Made by a program: the position numbers and the translations under genes
Shown: positions 12,633 to 24,970 of the stretch, in pieces
Layout of the letters: every line of letters begins with the position of its first letter
How positions within the stretch are numbered: the first letter of the stretch is position 1
NCBI GenBank assembly: GCA_963969395.1
Contig: OZ017804.1
Location: 7,502,001 to 7,566,000, forward strand
Reading direction: 5' to 3'
Length of the DNA stretch: 64,000 nt
Source: Pseudoscleropodium purum
Lineage: Eukaryota; Streptophyta; Bryopsida; Hypnales; Brachytheciaceae
The notes under the pieces: model-generated
Told to the model about the DNA's origin: nothing
Databases searched by the model: none
What the model saw: only the letters and a program-made list of their open reading frames with translations

Positions 12633-14586
12633 TCATGATGAACACACCTCCAATGTAAGTGGTACTCTATCTAATTCTAAATTTGTTTCTCGTTGAGAAG
12701 CTCGAAGCTTACTGCACCAAGAATCAAAAGCCTCACTCAAATCTGGCCATGCTTTGCGACATTTCAAGCATGCACCAATCCATATTTTAAATATTGCTTC
12801 TTGATCTAGCATGGGAAGAGTTTCAACAATTGCACCAAGACCTACTTCTAGGTTTTGTTGCAATTCATTATCTTTTCCGAAATTATCATCACCGTCATTA
12901 CCTAACTTGGCAATAACATGCAACCATGTTGATACAAGACCTAACCTCACTACTCGGGGAGCTACAACCTCACCTTTTTGAAGTGCTTGCAACATACGCA
13001 CTAATATTTGGAACAATGTCTCTGTAAAAGGATTTTGATACATTCTTGATACCATCAATTGTGCAAGTTCTTGTTCTTCTGAGAATATTTTGATTGATAT
13101 GTCTGCAATTTGAAGAGCAAACAATTCGTCTAGTAGCCATCTCAATGCTGAGCAAGCCAATGTTACCTAAAAATGAAATTTGAACATTTATGTAGGAGTA
13201 TATTTTTACAAAAAATAGAATAAATTATAGATTTCCAAGTATGAAAATTGGGATATGGACTTTGAAAGTTGACATTTGAATGTCAATTTTCTTATTCTTG
13301 TCATGTTTTCAAAACTGAAGAAATATTGATGATTAATATAACAAAGTTATAATGCACTTAGGAATACAAGATCAATTGCAAAAATATAATATTTTTGAAT
13401 AGATATATAGAAAATAACAAGGATTACATTATAGAGGCAAATTCAATAACATGTTATTGAAATTTTTTTTTAAATATTATCAAAGAGTAAAAATGATGTA
13501 TATAATATGCTATTACATTCTTTATTATTGAAATATGTAAGATATTAGATTTAGTAAATTAATTACTTGATGAGCATTCCATGAGAAAAAATTTGAAAAC
13601 TTCCGCAATTGAATTTTCAATTGACTTAAATTTCCTTGAAACTCTTTCAACAACGCAACTTCATTCACTGCCGCAAAAGCAGGAGATGCCGAAGGATGAA
13701 CATTCGCGAGAAGCACACGCTCCGTAATGTCACGTGCTCTTGAAGGTGCACCATTCGTGACGAGAGCTAAAAGCTCGCCCAACACATCTTTCATGACATC
13801 AACTGGCTTTTCCGTAGTTCCATTTTCAGGTATGCACAACCTTGCTGCCAAATCAGGCGATGATTGCAAGTGTAAACTTGCAACACAACCACGAATCGTT
13901 GCTTCATTTTCAAGTGTCCATGGCACTGCTTCCAAATACCGCATGCATGCATCGACGCAATCGTGAAAGAGCAATTCGGCTGCCACCTCCAAGATCCCAA
14001 GTGCGTCTTGTACGTCATGAAACGCCGTATGCTTGATTCGATCAGGCACATATAACAGTTGTATGCACCTTACGTAAGTACTCGGATTCACACATTTATC
14101 TAATGTTATTTCTAAAGGTCCATCACGATCACTGGAAGCTGCCCATCGCTCGCTTAAGCGGGTTTCAAAAAACTCGCTCCGTCTCAATGCTCGAGAATGT
14201 AATAGGAGAGGTGGTAAAGGAAGACCTTCGATCGGTTTCAATATTAATATCACATCTGCAGTCCCTTCATCACCGTAGCGTGGCAAAGCTCCTTGTCCTG
14301 TTGCCATGGCTTCCAAAGATCGACGAGGCAAATATGGTGCTGCACTCCATCGAGCTAGTCGTGGTTTCTTACGAGGTGGTCTAGATGATACACTATGGGT
14401 ACGTAATCCCACAAGACCATTTCCATATGGACCTTGCATACATGTTGTTGAGGAGGATGTTGCTGGCCACATTCCATGACTGTGGTGGTGATGCATGATT
14501 CCAGGTGGAGATGGCTCTGGCGGTAAAATGGGAATGGGAATTGGGATGCGTGAAGCTTGAACTCGACCATAGCCACAAGCATGCAT
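12633..14586 (-). CDS. BTB/POZ domain protein (2 exons, complete)
   Basis: Exons are 14586-13567 and 13166-12633 (minus). The phase-0 intron has donor CAA|GTAATT and acceptor TTTTAG. The product is 517 aa. Residues 1-85 are low-complexity (PIPIPI, a His tract, then a basic patch RPPRKKPRLAR that could be a nuclear signal). A BTB fold follows from about 105: GTADVILIL, LLLHSRALRRSEFFETRLSE and YVRCIQLLY. After it come BACK-like helices (LGILEVAAELLFHDCVDACM) and an all-helical C-terminal half (ALRWLLDELFALQIAD). The layout matches the plant family represented by At1g63850/At3g05675, of little-known function; BTB proteins often act as CUL3 substrate adaptors. Exon 1 is richer in GC and CpG than the flanks. 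Start chosen as the first methionine of the open frame. Confidence 0.88.
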
Positions 14587-16023
14587 CGGTTGGTTGATAA
14601 TTCCACTGTTTTACTTATTTTTCAAATTTTTTGTGAAATCTTTACAACCATGTGTATTTACAATTTGCTATCAGTATGATGTATATACTTGTATAACAAT
14701 ATTATTTGATCAAAGTTTGTCATATTTAAATTTCAACCAATTTTTAAGTAAGCATTTGGGCTTCAATTTAAAGATGTATTTTTTCCTACTAAAAACTTAT
14801 TTCCTTTCAACATTTAGATCTTGTATACATTATTATTGCCACTACTACAAAGGTTGATAATGCATATGGAAAGTGAAAGTTATCCATTAATTTAACAAAA
14901 AATTTGAAACAACCATGTTAATAAATGAAGAAATAATCTTCCCTTTGATAAATCATGAAGAACATATTGTTGCCCTCGCTTTGTAATTGCTTTAGTTAAT
15001 AACTCAGCAAGCAAAAATCGTTTTGATTGCTGTAATAAAGCCAGTTTGAATGCTAAAATATTTTAATTTACATTGATTTTTGCACTTTGAAAGACAAAAA
15101 GATTTGATCATGATAATGTGAAGTATTTTAGGGCTAATGTTTAAAAGTTGATGGAAAAGAGACTCATAGGACACAATTTAATATGACCAATGACATTTAT
15201 TCATCGAAAAGACACCAATGTTACGAAGAGGCACCATCTTACAAGAACAAATTGAATCACAAAATTTTCATTTTGCAATAGACATAAATTATATATTGAC
15301 AATCAATATTGAATAATGTCATATCCATCATATATTTCATCATTGTCGAAAGATTATATATTATTATATATTGATTGTCAATATATATATTGTAATTCAC
15401 ACGTATTAATGTAAAATATTCTATATAGTGTTTTTTTAATTTGCATGTCATATAAAACTAAATAATACATTCAACTGCATTTTTGGCCAAATTTGACAAC
15501 ATTCAAAGAATTTATTTGCAAATCTTCAAATAAGTGAATTGCACAAGCAAAATTGTAGAAAATACTTTTGTTAAATAATTCTTTTTATATCAAGTGTCAA
15601 ATCTATTAGAATACATACAATGCAAAGAATGCATGAATTTCATAAATGAATCAAAGAAGCTATTATTATTTTCTTAATTAAAACATTGATTATCTTAAAT
15701 CTAAAAATCCAAATAGAATTGAATTTACTACAAGAATGAATGAGAAATTTCATTATTTTAAAGAATTTCTATACACACAATCTTTTTTATGTATTAGCCA
15801 ACAAATTCTACCTTAAAGAAATTTTTTATAATAATACCAAATCTAAAAATTAGATGTAAATAAATTTAATTAAACATTGACAATGATTAATAAATTACTA
15901 ATCACAATTTTCTTAAAAGACCTTCAATACTGCAAGAAATATTATACATTTAATCAAAAAAATTCAAGCCAAAATTAACATATTTGATTTACAACCTTAA
16001 AAATTCAATGTTATCAATCAATA
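14587..16023. other. Intergenic region
   Basis: AT-rich, no supported gene. It contains a perfect 19-bp inverted repeat: ATATATTGACAATCAATAT (15291-15309) and its complement (15368-15386), 58 nt apart. Confidence 0.55.
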
Positions 16024-19000
16024 TCAAACAATAAGAGCGGGTCCAGCTTTAATTATTGTTTGAAAATAATTTACCACTTGATCTCTTCTATTTAATATCC
16101 TTTCCATCTCTTCATTAGATACGTGCAATCCAAGTTTTTCTTGCAATAATGATAAATCTATACTTCTAAGTGCAACTAGAGTTTGATGCGAAATTTTCTG
16201 CCACAATCATTTCAACAATACTTCAATAAAAGATGGAATGAGAGATTAGAAAATATATCATGTAAACGAATTAATCATTCCATTTATTATTTTTATTTTT
16301 ATTATATTAAATTATTTGAATCATTTAAAGAAACATCAATCATTGAATTATATAATTATTTTGTTTTATTAAAAAATTAATTGATACTCATATAAAATCT
16401 ATACAACTTTTGCAACTTACCAAAAGTAAATAAAAGACAATTATAATATTTGATAAACAAAAAGAATTGATTTGAACTCATTGAATTCTAAACTTTTGAA
16501 TTTTAATAATTATTTTTAAATTAAATTTATTCATTTACATAACATTCAATAGCATTGTCATATAGATGATGTGAAATATTCCACACCAATCAGTCGCTAA
16601 AGAAAACATGTGGAAGCTTAATGTGAACAATAGTGTGTATGTAAATTGAGTGTTAAATGAAATTCATAATTGAAATACTAATTGATTTAAATTTAAAAAA
16701 TTATTTTATATTATAAATTTTGTTAGACCAATGTATATTCTTCAAAAAATTTAACAAGACTTAAAATAATATGGATTAATCCCTCAAAGCCCTAACAACT
16801 TTTTGATAAAGGAGGTTTCAATGAGTTGCCTCACTTTAATATATTTTTGCATATAGGTGTACTTGAAATTTTTAATTTTTAATTTTTCTAGTATACATTT
16901 AATGAATTGTGGAAAATATTGACCTTTAGATTATGAAATTATAACAATTTTGGATGATCAACATTATTGGCAAAAAAACTTAGTTTTTAGAGACGAAAAA
17001 TTATAAGAGGATGAATAATGATTTTTTAACCCCCACACATTCCCTCCCAAAAAAATATTATTGGAATTTAAGAAAAATTTAGTATTTTTTATTTTAAAAA
17101 ATAAGAATTAAAAAACCTTCTCAAATTTGTACACATTTTTATACAATCAAAAAGTGTAAAAAGCCAAAATAGACCAAATTGGTTCCTAATTTTTTTTAAA
17201 TCTATATAGGTGTAAATTTTGAAATTTTAGTAGTTCATAATATTAGAATATTTTTTGGAACATCTTCAAAAAATTTGGAATCATTCTAATTATTTTTGTA
17301 TTGTTTATCAGACCAGATTGAACCATGTACTTTTAAAATTGATAAAAATACAAATTAAATTTTTTTTATAGGATCAATTTACTTGTGCAGAACAAAGACT
17401 AGAAATGTCCAAAAAGTGTTATTTTTCATCCCTACTATTTCTTTCAATACAAAAAAATTATGTTTACTCCCATTTTCTATTAGACTACATTTTCTAAATA
17501 GAATTTTAAATGCTTGCTACATTGAAACTTTGAAAAGGACACATTGTGTTCTCTTAGTCTTTGAGGGATTAAATTACTTCATAAAACATAAAAAATATAA
17601 TAATTATATGGTTTAATAAAATACCTCTCCATATTTTTAATAATTTTAAAATGATCTTTACCTTAACTTTGAAGTCTTAATATGATCAATTTGATAATAG
17701 AAATACCTATTTATGAAAAATAAAGAGTTTTTCTTATATTGTTTAATTTTTTTGAAAAAAATCTAATTTTATTGAGAGCAAATTTAGACACAAAATAACT
17801 CTCAATGCATATTATCACTAGATGAAATTTGATTGTATTGTAATAGGATGAAAAATAAAAAATAAAAAATAACTTGAACACACCTTGAGTTGTTTTGGGG
17901 ATTCCACATTGGATGTGGTTTTCTATTTGTTATTCCATAAGGGTGATCTAACAATACAGGACGTCGCCTACTATGGGTTTAGGCGACGTCCTGTATTGTT
18001 TAGATGGGTATTGTTTAGATGATTCTGCACCCCATTCCTATTTAAATCAAATAATAATAGTGATTAAATATTTATACCATGATCTTTATATTTTAAAATT
18101 CAAAAAAATGTATTCAATAAAAATTGGTTCAATAATTACAAGCCCTTTAGTATTAAATTTATCTTTTCATTCTAAATTTTTTATAAATAAATTATTAATT
18201 CAATCATGGAGTAGTTACCATTACTTTAGCAAATAGAAAAAAAATTAAAACTTCAGATTTCAATTTTTTGAAATAATTTTTTTTTATTTAGAATTTAATT
18301 TATAAGTCTATTAAATGATTTTTTCATCATCAATTAATATTTAATATCAATATCAAAAAAGATACCAATGGTTAGAAATTATTGAATGTAAAATAATAGT
18401 TAAGATTTGTTTCCATTATCACCTATTTTAAATTCGTTTTGAAATGTAAAAAAATAATGGTTTGATGTTAATGTATTGTCAATTTGTAAAAAAAATTTAT
18501 TGCTAAACATTTATAATAAATATAGATACAAACCTACCATAATTATTTTCTTAAAACCATATTTATTGCAAGCAAAACAATTTTCAAGTAAAAGACAATA
18601 ACCTGAGGGACTAAACGAGTCAATGTCCTCACATCAGGTACAAAATGAATGATAGTTCCCAAGGCAAAACATTTGCCACCTACTTGAATGTCACATTGCA
18701 TTATGGTTGGAGGAACCATATCTGTTTCTAATAATAATCCTAACTGTATCATATAATATTAAAAAAAATATTCTTCTAATATATATATCAATAAATCAAA
18801 AATTCTAAACAGATTTAGTTTAATATTTTTAAATTTTTTATAGAATAAAATTTTATGTTTTCTAATTGAATCTTTGTTTAATATAATAATAAAAAAATTT
18901 AATATACTTAACAAGAATTTGAAAAATATTTTTATCCAATTGAACATATCAAGGCTATTGAAATAGAATAGGTTACAAAATTACAAAGTTGATGTTTCAA

Positions 19001-20550
19001 CCTGATAAGCAACCCATTCAGGTGAAGCATAAGAATAACGATGGTTGTCATTTGGAATGTAAGGTTTAAAAATTGCATGTGAGATAGAATTATCTTGCTT
19101 AAGAAGCCTAACAATATAAACAGGTCGAAACGGGGTAGCACCGTAGCCTTTTTTTACTTCAAAAGCCTCTACAATTTCACCATTTTGTAGTTGTTCTACA
19201 ATACAATTATGTTGAGCCTCATCTTCAGTTTGAGTTGCAGATTTTAAAGTTGCAACTCTAGAAATGGTTCTTCTAGAACTTGTTGTTGAAAACACATGAA
19301 GGTAACTCTGCCTATGACAGTCCAAATGGGAGCCAGCCCATCAGAGGCAAAATTGTACTAATGGTGTACATTCTAGTTCTTGAAATGTGCATCACTAGAA
19401 ATTTTATGCCTCTGATGGGCTGGCTCCCATTTGGACTGTCATAGGCAGAGTTACCTTACTTGCTTTGACCTCCAAAGATGAGCAAACACAAGAGAGAGCT
19501 CGTGCAGCAAGGATTATGGCTTTTTCTTTCATATTTTCACCTTGGTTAGACAAATCTCCTCTTACAGTTGCAACTAGTGTTACCACTCCGATGTTTGTAT
19601 CTTTATTGAATTTCACGGTTGATCTTGTGCAAGTAATTGCATCATGTCGTGCAAATGTATTTTGTGAATCTATCGTTCCAAATTTTGGTCCATTTTGCAA
19701 TTGTTCACTCAAATTTTTATCACCAATGTCTTGTCCACCAATTAAACGAGTTGAGGTTCCATAGTATATGTTGTTTTGTGTGCAATTTCCATTCATTGTC
19801 TCTGTTATTCTGTCTTGACCTATAATCATTTTTTTAGTATGAAGGTAAAATAGATTGCTTCAATTAAAAACATATATATACTTTGATTCTTTTTTTTTTA
19901 TTACATAATGAAAATCAAATTACAAACAAAAATAAAAACAAAAATGAAGACATAGATAAATAAAAAAAAGAAAATTAAAGTATAATAGAAATCAAAATAC
20001 CATCTTCACATGTTTTATGTGACATCTCTGATGGAGTGTTGGAAGTTTCTGGTGATCTTATCTTCACTCGGAGAAGAATATGTCTTAACTTTTCTATGGA
20101 TGCTTTTGCACGTCTTTCAATTTTTTCAAGGTTTAATGTAGTATCTTTGGAATCATCTTTTTGTTCACAAGGAGATTTAGGCATTTTAGATTCTAAAGCA
20201 ATTGTTGGCATTTCTTCTCCAAAATTTTCTTCTATTTTGTAGTTCTTGATTTTAGTCACAAATGAGTGTTGTTTAGAGATTTGGTCATTATACATGTCCT
20301 TACAAATATCAGAATTGGCAAGGCTTCTAACATCACTTGCTCTTGTCTTTATCCTTTGGGCATATGACAAAGCCTTAAATGGCCCAATAGCTTGTAAAAG
20401 TGAAGTAGAAAGTGCAAGTGAAGAAGATACCGGTATGATAGGCGATTGAAACTTTTGGTTTGAATCATAAGTAGATGGAATAGCATAAGAAGATGTTGGA
20501 TTTACAAACTGATTAAATAAAACATGTTGTGGAATCAACAACATTGTCAT
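16024..20550 (-). CDS. Kinase-fold-like protein of unknown function (5 exons)
   Basis: Exons (minus): 20550-20001, 19819-19455, 19307-19002, 18743-18603, 16197-16024. All phases agree and give 511 aa if exon 4 joins directly to exon 5. The first 250 residues are polar and unrecognised. Residues around 340-450 read VEQLQNGEIVEAF, VYIVRLLKQDN, AIFKPYIPND, SPEWVAYQLGLLLETDMVPP and GGKCFALGTIIHFV. This is the pattern of a FAM20/actin-fragmin-kinase-type N-lobe: Lys in AIFKP, then a Glu-containing helix ending in a VPP turn. The C-terminus (SIDLSLLQEKLGLHV, MERILNRRDQVVNYF) is helical. No catalytic loop with D-x-H-x-N is visible, so it may be a pseudokinase, lack an exon I could not find in the 2.4-kb intron 18602-16198, or be damaged. 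Intron 3 (19454-19308) is palindromic. Confidence 0.6.
17950..18000. repeat. Perfect 20-bp hairpin in the long intron
   Basis: Arms 17950-17969 and 17981-18000 are perfectly complementary (AACAATACAGGACGTCGCCT), with an 11-nt loop. With one bulge the stem extends to ATCTA/TTAGAT. It is a GC-rich island in AT-rich DNA, followed by a direct repeat of TATTGTTTAGATG. Confidence 0.8.
19299..19457. repeat. 159-bp palindrome that contains a whole intron
   Basis: Arms 19299-19348 and 19408-19457 are perfect 50-bp complements. The 59-nt centre is itself an imperfect palindrome. The predicted 147-nt intron (19454-19308, minus) has its GTAAC donor and GGCAG acceptor inside the arms, and the arms reach 3 nt into the upstream exon and 9 nt into the downstream exon. 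Confidence 0.9.
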
Positions 20551-22200
20551 ACTAATTCTATTGACTAATACTATTGAATAAATTCCACAACAATTTTTTT
20601 GAATTCATTCCTACCTAAATTACTTAACTTTCAATTTATAAATTAAAAAATTGAAATTAAATTTGAGATGATAGAGGGAATTCCATGAGCTTGTATTCAA
20701 TTTATTTTCCTGCAATCAATACAAATAAAATTCACAATAAAAATAGTTGAATAAATAAAATATTTTGAACAAATTTCATGAAATCCAACACTAAAATGGG
20801 TGATTTTAATAACAAAAATAAACATATGTATTTCAACAATTAATTGATTTATATTGTAAACTCCTACCAAAATCATGCCAAAATATTTTATTTCAAATTT
20901 TCAATCAACATCATTGACATTCATTGTCAACATTACCAACATTTTCATCTTGTATTTAATAAACGAAATTTTAGCTATTGCTTCAATTTTTTTTCAAAAT
21001 TTTGCCCAAATTTTGAAAATATATAGTGATTTTGTATTAAAAAAATTAAATCTTTGAGATATGTAATCAATATGACAAAATGACAAAAAAAAATTACTAA
21101 AAACCTAGCATGGACTATAATATTGTATAATAAATATAATTATAAATTTCAAAGACAGAAATGCTTCATCTATAACACCAAAACAATGACAACAATTGAA
21201 GTCAATTGAAACAATGTTTTCTATTAATATATGATATTGTATAAAGTTCGTATAATTTTCAATTCTTTATGAATAGTGTATACTTAGACTTGATTGCAAC
21301 TATGAAGATTGAATTTTTTTTTAAACCATGTACATGTCGTAATTATAGTTGAAAAATGCTCAAGATTTTTGGAAGATTTAAGTTGATGAAGTTTCTTTGA
21401 AGATTGCATATTTATTGAATGCTAGAAACTTCACAAATTTATTTGAATATTGCTGAATTGGAATTTATTAAGCCTAATTGTTTTTGTACATATAATAAAT
21501 AAGAGACTGTAATTGTCATTTTGAATAAAGAAAAAATGGTTTAATTCCAATCACTTGAACTTTCACATATTGACCTAAACCCTAAATTCAACAAATATGC
21601 AAATAAAAGACATCTCAATCATTTTTTTTTAACTCTGTTTTAAACAAATGATATGAAATGTATTAAAAATTGAATAATTGATTAATTAATGTGGTGATAA
21701 TTCTTATAAATGTTTGCAAAAATAGTTATTGTGATTTTTAAAATATATAAGCACAATTTTTATTTTAAGACAATCAATGTGTTAATATTACTCACCTAGA
21801 TGTCCAAACAATGTAGTTTTTGGTCTTTTTTTTCACAGTCTTCTCTTCTTCCTTTGAAATAATATGCTTTTAAATTGCATAATGATTTTGAAAGTTACCA
21901 AAAAAGATATGACACTTTTAGAAATTTGACAAAAACAATTGTAGATCTTTTCTAGTGTTTAATGAGATAAAATTGCAATAATTTTGAATAAACTTTGAAC
22001 TTTTTTAAAATCCGTTTTTTTCTTGTTTATTTAGTGATGGCTCCGAATTTCTAGGCCCTACTAATAGACTTGAATCTTAATGCATAAAATATTCATATAG
22101 ATCAAAGTTAGGAAAAACAAACTAAGTCAAGCCAATCGAACATTCATGGGAAGGAAATGGTCAATCACATGTATCATTTTCAACTACCTCAAATATCTAA

Positions 22201-22431
22201 TACTATAACTATGAAAAAAAGGGGTGTTTTAAGTGAGTTTTTAAGCATTATCCTAAAGATAAGATTATAAGTAATGACCTTTGAGGAGATTTATAATAAA
22301 ATTTTACTAAAAACACATATATTTCTAATAGAATTTTGCTAAAACCTCCTTAAAGGTCATTACTTATAATCTTATCTCTAGGACTATACTTAAAAATTCT
22401 CTTAAAACACCACTTTCTCTTATAGTATATA
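22201..22431. mobile_element. MITE-like element with about 105-bp inverted arms
   Basis: The arms 22201-22310 and 22320-22431 are complementary with few changes. They share TACTATA at the ends, then GGTGTTTTAAG, then an exact 25-bp run (22258-22282 against 22353-22377) including TAAGTAATGACCTTT. The centre is near 22317. There is no coding capacity, so this is a non-autonomous foldback/MITE structure. The target duplication is not clear. Confidence 0.7.
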
Positions 22432-23981
22432 CTTCCAAAATGTATTAAAATTCTACTTTAAAGTCAATAATGAAGAATTATATTTATGAAATAAAATCAC
22501 AAAAAGTTTCTACAAATGAAACTATTGAAATATTAGAAAAGATATAAAATCTTTATATTATTATTAATATAAAAATAAATTTAGATTATGAAAACATGTT
22601 GATTTTTCATTATCATAAAGATTGACATTTATAAAATTGTGCCACATCATTATTTATATAATTTATGAAAAAAAAAACTTTTTTCAATTTTTATAAATGA
22701 AGGAATATAATTATTTATTAAGAGTTTCATCATGATTACAAACTCATTGCTATAGTAATATAATCACTTCACAAATTACTTTTTTCATATTAGTACTAAG
22801 ACTTTCCAAACACTAGATACTAAAATATTGTTAATTGAAGAGTTAAATAATCTATTTCAATCATTTTATACCATTTCTATACATTTTATATTTTACAAAT
22901 TTCATATAAATTATTTATTTTTCAAAACATGAAAAATGTGATTTTTTTTAATGTATAATTTTAAAATTAATCATTTAAAAATAAATAAAAATCAAAGTAG
23001 GTCTTTAAATTTTGAAGTATTAATGTAATTTAGTTGGCCTAAAAAAGTTATAATCCTATTTATTTTATTATATTGAACCTTTTTAATTCTTCTAGAAAGG
23101 GCTTTAATCATTGGTTGTTTATCCCTTAAACAATAGGCTAGTGACTCTGGGAGAAAGACTAGCTATGTATTGTTCAATATTTGTTAGTTGACTAGGAAAA
23201 AGCATTGTCCGCGGCAAAGAACAATGTTGCAAAGAATCAACTCTCAGGCAATGCACCCTCAACAACAATTGTAGGAACATGAGTAGTTTAGGTGCAAACA
23301 ATGATGGTTACATCCTTGGCTATAGTGACAAGTGCTTTTCTTATTCTTTGATAAGTGACAAGTAGTCAATGTGAACTTCACTGTATTTAGTTCCTAGACT
23401 TGTTCTAAAAATAAGCACATGGTTTATAAGACATTGTAGTAAGATATGTGCCGATACAAAATTGATTTGGTTTACTTAAAAATCTTATGTCATATGCAAA
23501 CCTTTGAATATGCATGTACTCTCCATCCTCCAATTGATTTTCTTGCTACAACAAATTCTAAGGCTACTAAATGTAAACTCTTAGAATTGAAGACTACAAG
23601 TCAAGCACACATACAAGTAGTACATTTGGGTTTCTAATGTTATTCACGTACACATTTGAGCACATTTGTAGTTCGATTGTTCAAGCTATTAGTAGTCATT
23701 GTGTCACTACATGCACCCCGTAATGTGAGCTAAAAAATGAGGCAACAAAAATGCAAAACACCTAAAAATAATAAATGAATAGGACACTCACCACAAAGAT
23801 CACAATACAACCAAAAATTATCTTTGACCCTATTAAAATCCTAAAATTCCTCAAAAAATGAATGGGACTAGGATATTCACTTAGTAGCTTCAAAAGTTCA
23901 TACAAGTGATGAGCCCTAACAAAGAGCAACTAAATTCCAACTCAAGAAGTAACAAAGTCCAATGAATCTGTGAGCTTGGGA

Positions 23982-23996
23982 GGGGGGGGGGGGGGG
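23982..23996 (+). repeat. Run of 15 G
   Basis: An uninterrupted G15 tract follows GGGA. It is unusual in this AT-rich region, is length-unstable, and may mark a retroelement or sequencing artefact. Confidence 0.9.
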
Positions 23997-24004
23997 CAAT
24001 AAGC

Positions 24005-24970
24005 AATAGCAATAGAAAATTATGTGCATACAAATGATAGGGTGCCTAAAAAACATTTGAGATTAAAATTATAATTTGTTTTTTATACTATAGAATACAA
24101 AAATGCCATGACATTTCTTCAAACTATTGTAGGGTATAGAAAAGTAGGTTCAATTAAAAAAAATTAGACCTAAGATATCCCCTTTTTTATTCTTTTTCTG
24201 GGCCAAAAGTATTAAATATTGTTGCTTTGTGAGTAGCACATTCAAATTTCAAAGTGTTCAATAATTTTATAGACTTTGCTAATTTCTACAAGACTTTTAA
24301 AATATAATTTAGTGTATATTTAAGAAAAATCCAATATCCCACAATGATTGGGTAGGGCAATATGAGGTCTTATAAGAAGACCAATTTTATATGAGCAAAC
24401 AAGCACAAGGCTAATGGTACTTTGGATTACCACATTTCATTATGATTGACAAATTCCATTTGGCTTTGTTGTTTTAACATGTTCAAATCTTCAATTTTCA
24501 AAATGAATTAGTTGATATGATGTAGTACCATATTTAATTTGACATTATCCAAACTTAACCCAATATATTCATTTATATAGATTTTGTACTAAAAACTCTC
24601 AAAATGCCACTATATAAGTGCATTTATAGTGTTTTAGGGTTCTAGTTTAGATTACAAATTCCATTTACTAATTTCAATTGGAAAGGTGTTGAATTTCAAT
24701 GGGGTTGAAAAAAAAATGGGATTAAAAAATGGGGATAAAAAAATTGCAATGGAAAGAAAATTTTTTAGTAAGATAGCATATAATATATTCATGGCATTTG
24801 AAAATTAAAATGAATGTCTGCCCCCTTTTTAATGATTCAAATTAAAAAATTATAGAATTATAGAATGCCAAAAAAATAGTAGATAAAAAATAATACGCCC
24901 CTGTAAATTAGTGGGTGTTCACACGTGTATTCCTATTTTTTAATAGACTACATCCCCCAAGTCCATGATA
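24005..24970 (+). repeat. Dispersed repeat, copy 1
   Basis: It is clearly homologous to the reverse complement of 52995-53645. Shared blocks in order include AATGATAGGGTGCCTAAAAA, CATTTGAGAT, GCCATGACATTTCTTC, GTATTAAATATTGTTGC, GTTCAATAATTTTATAGACT, TTGCAATGGAAAGAAAA and a TAATRCSCCCCTRTAAATTA-like end. This copy is longer by about 300 bp between roughly 24300 and 24660. No reading frame survives. Confidence 0.75.

Noticed and set aside
13727..14384. Several overlapping frames in both directions of 64-93 codons
   Set aside because: They are shadows of the long BTB/POZ exon, a result of its higher GC content.
19465..19764. 99-codon plus-strand open frame
   Set aside because: It is the complement of exon 2 of the minus-strand kinase-like gene, whose phases and splice sites are consistent.
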